8,875 bases of DNA from positions 1-8,875 of the forward strand of contig DLYY01000090.1 of assembly GCA_003447535.1 (NCBI GenBank), given 5' to 3'. A model generated the notes under the pieces. The model searched no databases, was not told the DNA's origin, and saw nothing but the letters and a program-made list of their open reading frames with translations. This DNA comes from Bacteroidota bacterium (GTDB lineage Bacteria > Bacteroidota > Bacteroidia > Chitinophagales > UBA8649). This document shows, piece by piece, positions 1 to 5,733 of this stretch. Each line of letters opens with the position of its first letter. Positions within the stretch are counted from its first letter, which is position 1. Position numbers and translations under genes: made by a program.

Positions 1-1
1 A

Positions 2-58
2 GTAGGAAAAACTGATGGTAAAACAACCTCAACTTTAGTAAAAGAGACCTTGTTATAA
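2..58 (+). CDS. 3' end of a GatB/YqeY-like protein (partial)
   Basis: Only the last 18 codons and a TAA stop (56-58) are present; the start lies outside the window. The readable tail, VGKTDGKTTSTLVKETLL, matches my memory of the C-terminus of GatB/YqeY-domain proteins, which commonly end in a GKADGK..S.LVKE.L pattern. These are small proteins related to the tRNA-binding tail domain of the Asp/Glu-tRNA amidotransferase B subunit; their exact role is unclear. The stop lies 6 bases before the tRNA gene, so the two are probably on one transcript. Identification rests on this short tail alone. In many Bacteroidota this gene sits downstream of ftsA-ftsZ, but that cannot be seen here. Confidence 0.6.
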   Translation, partial: VGKTDGKTTSTLVKETLL

Positions 59-64
59 AAATTC

Positions 65-138
65 CGCCCAGTAGTTCAACTGGATAGAATATCAGATTTC
101 GGCTCTGAGGGTTGGGGGTTCGAATCCTCCCTGGGTCA
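65..138 (+). tRNA. tRNA-Arg (anticodon TCG)
   Basis: A full cloverleaf can be drawn. The acceptor 5' strand is 65-71 and T8-A9 is 72-73. The D-arm is GTTC/GAAT with GG in the loop. The anticodon stem is TCAGA/TCTGA around loop TTTCGGC, with anticodon TCG at 99-101, reading CGA (Arg). The variable loop is GGGTT. The T-arm is GGGGG/CCTCC with loop TTCGAAT. The 3' acceptor strand is CTGGGTC (131-137) with discriminator A138, and no CCA is encoded. The acceptor end is unusual: position 1 is C opposite C72, and pair 2-71 is G-T. The gene starts 6 bases after the preceding stop and is followed at once by a terminator hairpin, suggesting read-through transcription from upstream. Confidence 0.9.
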
Positions 139-140
139 CT

Positions 141-177
141 AAATAACAAATCCGCTTAACTAGCGGGTTTGTTATTT
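141..177. terminator. Shared bidirectional terminator hairpin
   Basis: The arms at 141-155 and 163-177 pair over 15 positions around a 7-base loop (TTAACTA). The one non-Watson-Crick position is U-G in plus-strand RNA and A-C in minus-strand RNA. The inner part is GC-rich (TCCGC/GCGGG) and the outer part is A/T-only, so it offers a U-rich tail in both directions. It begins 2 bases after the tRNA discriminator, and its right arm contains the first base pairs of the TAA stop (176-178) of the convergent esterase gene. It is well placed to end both transcripts. Confidence 0.8.
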
Positions 178-1234
178 ATTCAAGTATAATTTTCTGCTCA
201 ACGGTTCCGTCGTCGTAATGATATAGAAGTGGAACATTTTTTAGCTCGTTTGTCTTCCTTCCCAGTATATCCGTTATTTCTAGTACGTTTCTATTCTGAA
301 AATCTACAATTTCATAACTGTTTGTAGTATTAGTACTATTACAACCAATTAATCCATTGATATCGAATTTAGAGACAAAGTTCCATATCTCATTAGTGGC
401 ACTAATATCCATATTACCAAAAGATCCTGGCCACTCATGATCTCCTCCAATTACCTTTAATTCTTCCACACGAACACAATTATCTCCATCCTCCCAAACA
501 CTCCTTTCAACAGTGCTTCCGTCCGAAGCATTTACATCAGGGACTGGATTTACTATTGGAGACATATTCGCATTATTTTGAGAAGACCAATACGTTGAAA
601 TTTCACTTGCAGACATGTAGTAAGGGCTGAGTCCATTATACATTGAATTAGGATTCATATCAACCGTGCCAGGGATAAACATTATCGCTGTGGGATGAGA
701 GGGTGAACATACCGGGAAACCGTAACCATCAGGGTCTGGATCGCTTCTGTAAGTATCAGTTATCATGGAACCTGACACTGAGGCAACAGCTGCGATTCTG
801 CTACTTAGCCTACAAGCGAGTTCGTAGGTAAAAATTCCACCTTCAGAATAACCACAGGCATATATTCTCTCACTATCTACATTAAAGTCTGAGATCAAAG
901 CATCTATAATTGCTTCAACAAAATAAATGTCATTGTAAGGAGTTGGAACTTTGTGCATCCAAGCACCATCAGCACCAGATGGATAAATCGCAATAAAATT
1001 TGCAGTATCGGCTAAGGGTCTCATATCATTAAATCCAATCATACCTTGGCCATCTCCACCTCCACCATGAAAACTAAACATTAAAGGAGTTGGATTTGAA
1101 GAACTATAAATTGATGGGACATAAATTATATATTCTCGAATTTCACCGCCATAATTAATTGTCCTAGTCTCCTGATTTTGAGCAATGGAGAAAAGCGGGA
1201 AAAACAAAAACAGCGATAAGATTTTACTAGTCAT
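176..1234 (-). CDS. Secreted CE1/LpqC-type esterase (PHB-depolymerase-like) with T9SS-like tail
   Basis: This 352-aa protein is a predicted exported serine esterase of the alpha/beta-hydrolase fold, in the group containing poly(3-hydroxybutyrate) depolymerases, feruloyl esterases and acetylxylan esterases. The substrate cannot be told from the sequence. Residues 1-18 look like a signal peptide ending FSIA. HGGGGDG (56-62) fits the oxyanion-hole loop. GYSEGG (128-133) gives nucleophile Ser130. Asp192 in GTVD and His266 in GGDHEWPG are the likely remaining triad members, and the following GNMDI (273-277) is, from memory, common in Bacteroidota members. After a Ser/Thr/Asn linker (about 298-306), residues 309-352, with ILGRK and YDDGTVEQKI, resemble the end of a T9SS sorting domain, but shorter than usual and without the NP motif. 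The gene converges on the tRNA and shares its terminator. The ATG lies about 32 bases after a predicted promoter; no clear ribosome-binding site is seen, as is usual in this phylum. Confidence 0.88.
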   Translation of the reverse strand: MTSKILSLFLFFPLFSIAQNQETRTINYGGEIREYIIYVPSIYSSSNPTPLMFSFHGGGGDGQGMIGFNDMRPLADTANFIAIYPSGADGAWMHKVPTPYNDIYFVEAIIDALISDFNVDSERIYACGYSEGGIFTYELACRLSSRIAAVASVSGSMITDTYRSDPDPDGYGFPVCSPSHPTAIMFIPGTVDMNPNSMYNGLSPYYMSASEISTYWSSQNNANMSPIVNPVPDVNASDGSTVERSVWEDGDNCVRVEELKVIGGDHEWPGSFGNMDISATNEIWNFVSKFDINGLIGCNSTNTTNSYEIVDFQNRNVLEITDILGRKTNELKNVPLLYHYDDGTVEQKIILE

Positions 1235-1272
1235 ATCAAGAGAGCTTATAGTGGAAAATTAATTATTTTTTA

Positions 1273-1302
1273 AAAAATTAAAAAAAAGGAAGGCGCAATC
1301 AA
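1273..1302 (-). promoter_or_regulatory. Predicted Bacteroidota-type promoter of the esterase gene
   Basis: Read on the minus strand, TTG (1300-1302) is followed by exactly 19 bases and then TAATTTTT (1273-1280). This matches the -33 TTG / -7 TAnnTTTG pattern of the Bacteroidota primary sigma factor, except for the final G. Transcription would start near 1266, giving a leader of roughly 32 bases. The surrounding A/T tracts make chance matches more likely, so confidence is moderate. Confidence 0.4.
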
Positions 1303-1338
1303 CACTCGCTGGCTCCTTAGTTATTTTCACAAAACATT

Positions 1339-1364
1339 GACAATCAATTCAATGGAAAATTGTC
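1339..1364 (+). promoter_or_regulatory. Inverted repeat upstream of the small membrane-protein pair
   Basis: GACAAT (1339-1344) and ATTGTC (1359-1364) are perfect 6-base complements separated by 14 bases. They end 12 bases before the ATG at 1377. A possible -7 box, TACTTTTA (1365-1372), follows immediately, but no -33 TTG sits at the proper 19-21 base spacing (TTG at 1337-1339 is 25 bases away). It could be an operator or a weak hairpin. The whole divergent region (1235-1376) shows nothing else recognisable besides A/T tracts. Confidence 0.25.
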
Positions 1365-1376
1365 TACTTTTAGCGT

Positions 1377-1547
1377 ATGAAAATTTCCAAATCAAACTTA
1401 ATTATAATAGGAGCAGCGTTGATAAGCCTTATTTTCTCAGAATACTTCTATTTCTCAGGAGATTTTGAGAAGTCCTTATTTGTTGGACAATGGGTTGCAC
1501 CCATCCTATGTGCAGGAATATATTTCAACATTCTAAAAACGAAGTAA
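1377..1547 (+). CDS. Small two-helix membrane protein (56 aa), first of a coupled pair
   Basis: The frame runs from ATG 1377 to TAA 1545-1547. The 56-aa product has a short basic start (MKISKSN), a hydrophobic helix at about 8-20, a short loop with aromatic and acidic residues (EYFYFSGDFEK, 22-32), and a second hydrophobic stretch at about 34-53 containing GQWVAP. It ends in lysines (KTK). It is probably an inner-membrane protein. I recognise no family by name, though the spacing of W, P and G in the second helix feels familiar from small hypothetical Bacteroidota proteins. The stop overlaps the start of the next gene as TAATG, a classic translational-coupling arrangement, which supports both frames being real. 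An ATG at 1490 in the next gene's frame lies inside this gene and is less likely to be used. Confidence 0.7.
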   Translation: MKISKSNLIIIGAALISLIFSEYFYFSGDFEKSLFVGQWVAPILCAGIYFNILKTK

Positions 1548-1741
1548 TGGTAGAATTGCTTGCAGGATTTGTTACCATAGTGTTCTCTTATGGCATTTAC
1601 TCATTAATATCAGAGGAAAATACCAACGACAGTCCTGCTATAGATATAGACTCTAATTTTATCAAGAAAATAGTTAGTTTCTTATTGTTGTTTATCATCG
1701 GCATCTTTGCCTTAGTAATTGCAGGATACTATCTATCTTGA
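1547..1741 (+). CDS. Small two-helix membrane protein (64 aa), second of the pair
   Basis: The start is chosen at ATG 1547-1549, which shares its A with the TAA stop of the previous gene. An in-frame ATG at 1490 would add 19 residues that do not look like a signal or helix (they begin MGCTHPMCRN). The 64-aa product has a helix at about 3-22, a polar acidic loop (about 23-38, rich in N, D, S and E) and a second, strongly hydrophobic helix at about 42-62. No domain is recognised. Its tight coupling with the 56-aa protein, and their similar size and topology, suggest the two act together, for example as a small membrane complex; this is inference. The TGA stop lies in a small inverted repeat. 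Confidence 0.65.
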   Translation: MVELLAGFVTIVFSYGIYSLISEENTNDSPAIDIDSNFIKKIVSFLLLFIIGIFALVIAGYYLS

Positions 1742-1747
1742 TAGATA
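1730..1747 (+). repeat. Perfect 8-bp inverted repeat at the gene end
   Basis: TATCTATC (1730-1737) and GATAGATA (1740-1747) are perfect complements separated by TT, overlapping the stop codon of the 64-aa gene. GTTTTTG follows shortly after (1751-1757). It could be a weak terminator, but the arms are A/T-rich and the 2-base loop would force opening of the top pairs. Confidence 0.35.
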
Positions 1748-1757
1748 AAGGTTTTTG

Positions 1758-1788
1758 TTTGCGGTGCTATTAAACCCGTTTATATTTT
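1758..1788 (+). promoter_or_regulatory. Predicted Bacteroidota-type promoter of the DUF3817 gene
   Basis: TTTG (1758-1761), exactly 19 bases, then TATATTTT (1781-1788). This fits the TTTG-N19-TAnnTTTG consensus apart from the last base. The expected transcription start near 1795 leaves a leader of about 37 bases. It implies that the DUF3817 gene can be transcribed separately from the small pair 90 bases upstream. Confidence 0.55.
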
Positions 1789-1831
1789 CTTCGAATAAGC
1801 CACTGCCATAAACACCCATCAACAGAAACTA

Positions 1832-2119
1832 ATGACCTTATTAAAAGCATTCCGATACATCGCCATACTTGAAGGGATAAGCTTCTTGCTCCTCGGAATA
1901 ACTATGCCATTGAAGTATCTCTATGCCATGCCTTCACCTAACCTCTATATTGGTATGGCCCACGGACTTTTGTTTCTCCTCTACTGTGGTGTCGGATTAT
2001 CCAGTGCCATCCAATATCAATGGAAGATTGGCTTCAGCGTAATGGTCTTCTTAGCGTCCCTTGTCCCCTTTGGCACCTTTTATCTCGAGGCGAAGTATCT
2101 TAAGAGTCATAAAGGCTAA
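1832..2119 (+). CDS. DUF3817 family integral membrane protein
   Basis: This 95-aa protein has the signature of the DUF3817 (YdzA-like) family. It begins with FRYIAILEGISFLLL (7-21) and MPLKY (25-29). A central HGLLF (44-48) starts the second hydrophobic stretch. Near the end ASLVPFGTFYLE (75-86) is followed by a basic tail. Three hydrophobic segments fit an inner-membrane protein, and the length is typical for the family. The biochemical role is unknown; members often appear as stand-alone genes or near transporters. The ATG at 1832 agrees with the family's usual start and lies behind a good promoter match. The gene converges on the lysozyme gene. Confidence 0.9.
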   Translation: MTLLKAFRYIAILEGISFLLLGITMPLKYLYAMPSPNLYIGMAHGLLFLLYCGVGLSSAIQYQWKIGFSVMVFLASLVPFGTFYLEAKYLKSHKG

Positions 2120-2131
2120 TGCTGTTGGTTA

Positions 2132-2155
2132 AAGCCTCGAAACAAAAAGAGGTTT
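2132..2155. terminator. Hairpin between convergent genes
   Basis: AAGCCTC (2132-2138) pairs with GAGGTTT (2149-2155) over 7 bases, with one G-T, around a 10-base A-rich loop. GATTTT follows on the plus strand. A second near-palindrome (about 2156-2172, TTTAG-GG-CTAAA core) lies just after it. Placed between the DUF3817 stop and the lysozyme stop, either could end transcription from both sides, but neither is followed by a long T run. Confidence 0.35.
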
Positions 2156-2205
2156 GATTTTAGGGCTAAATCTGAAGTAAGAGGTGCATGGAAATGAATT
2201 GAAGC

Positions 2206-2937
2206 CTACTTTACTCTAAAGGAATCCAACTCGCTTATGCTTCCATTAAAGTCGTTACCATCAACTCTGTTTTCAGTAATTCCATTTACGCGAACATTAT
2301 CCAAAAACTGATGGAAAGTCCAAGGCAAGTTCTTTACTCTTGCTTTGCCTCCTGAATAGGCCGCAATCCATAATGGGTATTCATCTACATAACCCCTTAA
2401 AATAGATTTGTAGAAATTTAGACTGGTATAAATTATGGGCTTAACTCCGTATTCTTCTTCAGCTAGCAAGAGCCAATTGAGCACCCCCATACGCAGATTT
2501 TCTCGGCCAAAATCACCCTCCTCTTCAATGTCTAACACCGGCACAAAATCTCCACTCTTCAATTTTACCATAGATGCAAAGTTTTCAAACTGTTCGGTTG
2601 AGTTTTCGTTGGGTCGATAATAGTGATAAGCCCCTCGAATAAATCCTTCGTCTCGCGCTCCTTTCCAGTTACGCTTAAAGAAAGCATCTTTCCCATTGTT
2701 TCCCATCGTCGCCCGAATAAATACAAACTCAATTGGATGATGTGTTCCTACTTGACTCCAATCGATTTCACCCTGATACTTGGAGACATCTATTCCAAAT
2801 ACATATTCCTTACCGTGAAGCGACATTTCTCCCGTTGGCTTACAAGAAGGCAATGTCATAAAGCCACAAAAAAACGAAAACAAGATTATAGGTATAATCA
2901 AAAAGGACTTAGACAATACTTTTTTCGTAACAAACAT
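2206..2937 (-). CDS. GH25-family lysozyme-like lipoprotein
   Basis: The product (243 aa from the chosen start) is a glycoside hydrolase family 25 protein, the lysozyme/muramidase family that cuts the MurNAc-GlcNAc bond of peptidoglycan. Family hallmarks, numbered from the chosen start, are GIDVSKYQGEIDW (48-60) with Asp50, FIRAT (73-77), GAYHYYRP (102-109), the LDIEE strand with catalytic-type Asp136 and Glu138, IIYTS (168-172), PLWIAAY (188-194) and the C-terminal W.FHQF...V.GI....D.N.F pattern. The N-terminus has lysines, a long hydrophobic stretch (about 12-27) and a lipobox-like LPSC with Cys32, so it is probably an exported lipoprotein. ATG 2935-2937 is preferred over an in-frame ATG at 2991, which would put 18 extra residues before the signal peptide and run through an inverted repeat. 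Its role could be wall remodelling or attack on other cells. Confidence 0.9.
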   Translation of the reverse strand: MFVTKKVLSKSFLIIPIILFSFFCGFMTLPSCKPTGEMSLHGKEYVFGIDVSKYQGEIDWSQVGTHHPIEFVFIRATMGNNGKDAFFKRNWKGARDEGFIRGAYHYYRPNENSTEQFENFASMVKLKSGDFVPVLDIEEEGDFGRENLRMGVLNWLLLAEEEYGVKPIIYTSLNFYKSILRGYVDEYPLWIAAYSGGKARVKNLPWTFHQFLDNVRVNGITENRVDGNDFNGSISELDSFRVK

Positions 2938-2980
2938 GATATAAATTATATGTAACAGATGATTTCCAACACTTAAATAA

Positions 2981-2999
2981 CGCAAGTACAATTCTTGCG
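2981..2999 (-). terminator. Hairpin between the lipoprotein gene and the lysozyme gene
   Basis: CGCAAG (2981-2986) and CTTGCG (2994-2999) pair perfectly around a 7-base loop. On the minus strand the hairpin is followed by TTATTT, so it may end transcripts from the lipoprotein gene before the lysozyme gene begins at 2937. It could equally be an operator for the lysozyme gene. The rest of 2938-3091 is A/T-rich with no convincing promoter. Confidence 0.4.
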
Positions 3000-3091
3000 A
3001 TATAAAAAGCTGGAATACTTTAGAATTTTTAACACACTTACAAAAGGAGTGCTATGTATTAGGATTATTGAATCAAAGCCTCATAACGCAA

Positions 3092-3535
3092 TCAAAATTC
3101 TCCCGAACAAGGTTGAGCCCAGTTAAAGGCATTCGTTAGAATATATTGGAAAGAGTCTTCCACTTTTGTGATGGTCACTTCGACCCAATCTTGGTGCATA
3201 CAAGATGCAGGTAGATTGAAAATAAATACCTCAAACAAATTCGAAGTATCCTCCTGGCTTATCCATGGATGCAATTGCTGAGAAGAAGACCAATAATAAA
3301 ACCCTTGAACAGGGCTTGTATCCGTCCAAAAGAGCATTAACGAATCAGCAGCACAAAAACAGGAATCAAAGATCCAATGCAAATAACCTATGGCTGCCAA
3401 GCTGTCTTCATCGATACTTAACTCATGCTGCGTGGGAGGTATAACTAACGCATCATCATCATTAACCACACAACCCAAAGGCCCAAACATGAATGCGATT
3501 ATAAGGCAGTCCTGTAACGTTATAAATCGTGTCAT
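3092..3535 (-). CDS. Putative lipoprotein of unknown function (147 aa)
   Basis: I do not recognise a family. The N-terminus has Arg3, a hydrophobic core (about 11-19) and PLGC with Cys22, a plausible lipobox, followed by an acidic stretch (NDDDA). The mature part has about 125 residues with four further cysteines, two of them as CFC near 59-61 and one close to the C-terminus (QPCSGEF), suggesting disulfides. It is rich in W, F and Y (for example FYYWSSS), which suggests a beta-rich extracytoplasmic fold. The start lies 4 bases after the stop of the 677-aa T9SS protein, so the two are surely co-transcribed and probably translationally linked. A function as surface partner of that protein is inference from position only. 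Confidence 0.72.
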   Translation of the reverse strand: MTRFITLQDCLIIAFMFGPLGCVVNDDDALVIPPTQHELSIDEDSLAAIGYLHWIFDSCFCAADSLMLFWTDTSPVQGFYYWSSSQQLHPWISQEDTSNLFEVFIFNLPASCMHQDWVEVTITKVEDSFQYILTNAFNWAQPCSGEF

Positions 3536-3539
3536 TGAA

Positions 3540-5573
3540 TTACTGTTTTAAAACAAGTCGTTGTACCCATTCTTCACCACCATTTGACTGTACAATGAGC
3601 ATATACATGCCTGAAGGCCACTCTGAACCGTCAATCGTTTCAAGAAATCCTGAATGATCCAAGACAATTCTTCCTTGAAAATCAACAATTAGAGTACGTT
3701 GGACAACTTCCGGGCGATCAGAACGCAAGTTCAATTCGCCGGAGAATGGATTTGGATAAAGCCCAATGAATTGATGGATAGTTTCGTCTTGATTAGCCTT
3801 ATTCAACCTGATATCAGAAAATGTGTCGCTAAAGGTTTCATAAAAATTCTCCGATACCATCTTTCCCTCTTTGAGCGGTTCAGGAAGCGACCAAGTACAG
3901 GCTGTATCACTAAATCCATAGGTAAAAAATCCACGATTACTGCGTAAAGACATAGATTGTAGATATCCCATAGTGTTCGAATTATCCCAAGGACCACTAA
4001 TATTGTGCAACATATTAATTCGTCCTAATAAATCTGATTTTGCCAACGGTCCATCCATAGAGGCAAGACTATAATTCATGAGACGAGCATTACAGCATGA
4101 AGCCGTGTTAAGTGAATCTCCGTATCCCTGATCAAGAATCCCAGATAAGCTAAAGTCACTTTGGGTTTTTGCATAGATATCCCACTTCCTCTTTCCTCCA
4201 CCAGCTACCGCACTTCGACTCGTAAGAATGTATTGCACTGGTGTATTGGGCATTAGTGTATCATAAAACCACGATTGGAGCATGCCCAAACGAACATCTT
4301 TACGCTCACAATCCCCCTCAACGCGAATGGGTGATTCATCGAAGACCTTAATCAATGCATTCGTTACCTCAGGCAAGGTGTTTTGCAGCGTTCCAGAAGA
4401 CGAACCTTGACTCACCTGAAAGCCCTCAACCAGTCCTATTGTCTGTATTGCTAACTCGCCCACATCCACTAGAAAGTTAAAATCAAAATATCCACGACAA
4501 GATGTTTCCGTGCGTGCACTTCGTCCATCCAAGACCTGCACACTACCCGGTGTACTCTTGAGAAGCATTGCATACTCTTCAACAACGCTCTCGACTTTTG
4601 CCAATGGTCTTAGTCGCTCCGCAATGGCAATGTGCCTCGTGTCGTATCTATAATCGACAAGTACTCTTTTAGAGCATTTACAGTCATCTAAATATCCCGT
4701 ATTTCGATTGATGCAGAGATACGCATAACTGAGATACGCATGATTAGCTAAGGCGTAGTCATTCCCTTCTTTTTCATTGAGAATAACAGCGTTTGCTCCG
4801 CCCTTATCGTATAAGTGAAGGGATGTTTTTTTAGCTGGACCCAAAGCATACCGATACCATTCATGAAACTTGGGCGATTGCGTAGTATGTGTATAGTATT
4901 CAGGATGTGCTTCGGCAAAGCGAAAGTCTGGTGGATCAAGAAAAGTATAGCCGTCCGAAAGAGGCCAACCACGAGTTGTAGCGCGTGGTGCTATATCAGC
5001 AAAATGATTTAACTGGATACAAGCGCAAGGAGAAGTTGTCTCATTAACAGTTGTCATCAGTGCGAGATGAGCTACAACATCTCGAACAGACTCTTCATAA
5101 GTAGACGGGCGATCATAGACATACGTATATTCCGTTAGCTGTTGTAAAAGGCTCAAAACCTCATGTTCAGATAGACCCTTGTTTTGAACGGCATGCATGG
5201 CCCAATCATCAAGCGATTGATCTAGGCCATATGTCATTAGGCGATTTAAAACATAGAGCAGCTCGTTCGATGGCGATCTCCAACGAACCGTATCCTCAAA
5301 CTCAACTGTAAGCGTATCGTAAACCGACCCATATTCAAGCAGGAAGTCATGGCTCTTGTTTAGATCAAGTCCCTGAAAAGAATACCATATGTTATCCTCG
5401 TTGGAATAGGTAAGACTCGATGCTTGTACATGAGCCATTTTTGTATGCTCAGACAATTGAAAGTAAATATCTAGTCCATCTTCGTAGAGTAGAAAAAAGG
5501 AGGCATTTACTTGGGCAGTAAGAGAAGCAGAAAGCAAGAGGCAGACTGCGAGGAAGGAATTTTTTACAGACAT
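3540..5573 (-). CDS. T9SS-exported protein of unknown function (677 aa)
   Basis: Residues 1-20 form a signal peptide (hydrophobic 7-19, cleavage expected after SLTA). The C-terminus, about 602-677, is a type A T9SS sorting domain: LYPNPF (605-610), a central VDFQGRIV strand (630-637), WPSGMYMLIV (652-661) and a closing RLVLKQ. The protein is therefore expected to be moved across the outer membrane and released or anchored at the surface. The intervening roughly 580 residues match no domain I know. They contain ten cysteines, several in close pairs (CAC 183-185, CKC 298-300, CC 493-494), fitting a disulfide-stabilised extracellular fold, and an AVAGGGKRKW segment around 455-464. No catalytic motif is evident. 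It is first in an operon with the 147-aa lipoprotein (4-bp gap). The ATG at 5573 is directly followed by the signal peptide, so the start is secure. Confidence 0.82.
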   Translation of the reverse strand: MSVKNSFLAVCLLLSASLTAQVNASFFLLYEDGLDIYFQLSEHTKMAHVQASSLTYSNEDNIWYSFQGLDLNKSHDFLLEYGSVYDTLTVEFEDTVRWRSPSNELLYVLNRLMTYGLDQSLDDWAMHAVQNKGLSEHEVLSLLQQLTEYTYVYDRPSTYEESVRDVVAHLALMTTVNETTSPCACIQLNHFADIAPRATTRGWPLSDGYTFLDPPDFRFAEAHPEYYTHTTQSPKFHEWYRYALGPAKKTSLHLYDKGGANAVILNEKEGNDYALANHAYLSYAYLCINRNTGYLDDCKCSKRVLVDYRYDTRHIAIAERLRPLAKVESVVEEYAMLLKSTPGSVQVLDGRSARTETSCRGYFDFNFLVDVGELAIQTIGLVEGFQVSQGSSSGTLQNTLPEVTNALIKVFDESPIRVEGDCERKDVRLGMLQSWFYDTLMPNTPVQYILTSRSAVAGGGKRKWDIYAKTQSDFSLSGILDQGYGDSLNTASCCNARLMNYSLASMDGPLAKSDLLGRINMLHNISGPWDNSNTMGYLQSMSLRSNRGFFTYGFSDTACTWSLPEPLKEGKMVSENFYETFSDTFSDIRLNKANQDETIHQFIGLYPNPFSGELNLRSDRPEVVQRTLIVDFQGRIVLDHSGFLETIDGSEWPSGMYMLIVQSNGGEEWVQRLVLKQ

Positions 5574-5635
5574 AGAATTGATTTATACTGTAAAGGGAAT
5601 AGAATTAAAACGGGAGTTCTTTGGTGTTTAGCGCC

Positions 5636-5673
5636 TAGCTAGACTCAACAAGTATATGGAGTGTATTAGCTAG
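5636..5673 (-). promoter_or_regulatory. Candidate promoter/operator with paired TAGCTAG sites
   Basis: TAGCTAG occurs at 5636-5642 (within the palindrome CTAGCTAG, 5635-5642) and again at 5667-5673, 31 bases apart. Between them, on the minus strand, lies TATACTTG (5649-5656), one base off the TAnnTTTG -7 box, but without a TTG at the usual -33 position. A start near 5642 would give a leader of about 70 bases to the ATG at 5573. The paired sites could bind a regulator, but this is speculative. Confidence 0.25.
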
Positions 5674-5720
5674 TAATAAGGATTACGTCATTGTATCACA
5701 CTCAACTACCGTATTTAACT

Positions 5721-5733
5721 GAGGCGGGGCCTC
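5721..5733 (-). terminator. GC-rich hairpin in the 5574-5834 spacer
   Basis: GAGGC (5721-5725) pairs with GCCTC (5729-5733) around GGG. It lies about 100 bases downstream of the stop of the 164-aa gene and could be a terminator for the surface-protein operon, although no T run follows on the minus strand. Beside it, 5730-5750 is almost pure C on the plus strand (broken by single T or A bases), giving clustered G runs on the minus strand, which is striking in this A/T-rich sequence. Apart from this hairpin and the TAGCTAG sites, nothing recognisable was seen in the spacer. Confidence 0.35.

Noticed and set aside
65..1234. tRNA-associated integrated element
   Set aside because: No integrase, no repeated copy of the tRNA 3' end and no phage or plasmid genes are visible downstream; the neighbouring genes look like ordinary chromosomal ones.
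1288..1318. Hairpin from AAGGA and TCCTT in the divergent spacer
   Set aside because: Only about five outer pairs form and the interior does not pair, so it is not a credible structure.
1490..1546. Longer version of the 64-aa membrane protein starting at ATG 1490
   Set aside because: It would overlap the 56-aa gene by 58 bases and add a non-helical stretch with no known signal character. The TAATG junction at 1545-1549 is the better start.
2435..2955. Open frames on the plus strand opposite the lysozyme gene
   Set aside because: They mirror a well-supported GH25 gene, and their products have compositions unlike real proteins with no domain or signal.
2938..2975. Promoter for the lysozyme gene with a TAATTTAT -7 box
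   Set aside because: It matches the consensus poorly in its last bases and would leave almost no leader before the ATG.
2938..2991. In-frame upstream start for the GH25 lysozyme
   Set aside because: The extra 18 residues would sit before a clean lipoprotein signal peptide, and the start codon falls in the loop of an inverted repeat; the ATG at 2937 is preferred.
3699..5012. Short open frames on both strands inside the 677-aa gene, and a similar one at 7417-7650 inside the surface protein
   Set aside because: They lie wholly within strongly supported coding frames and show no independent features.
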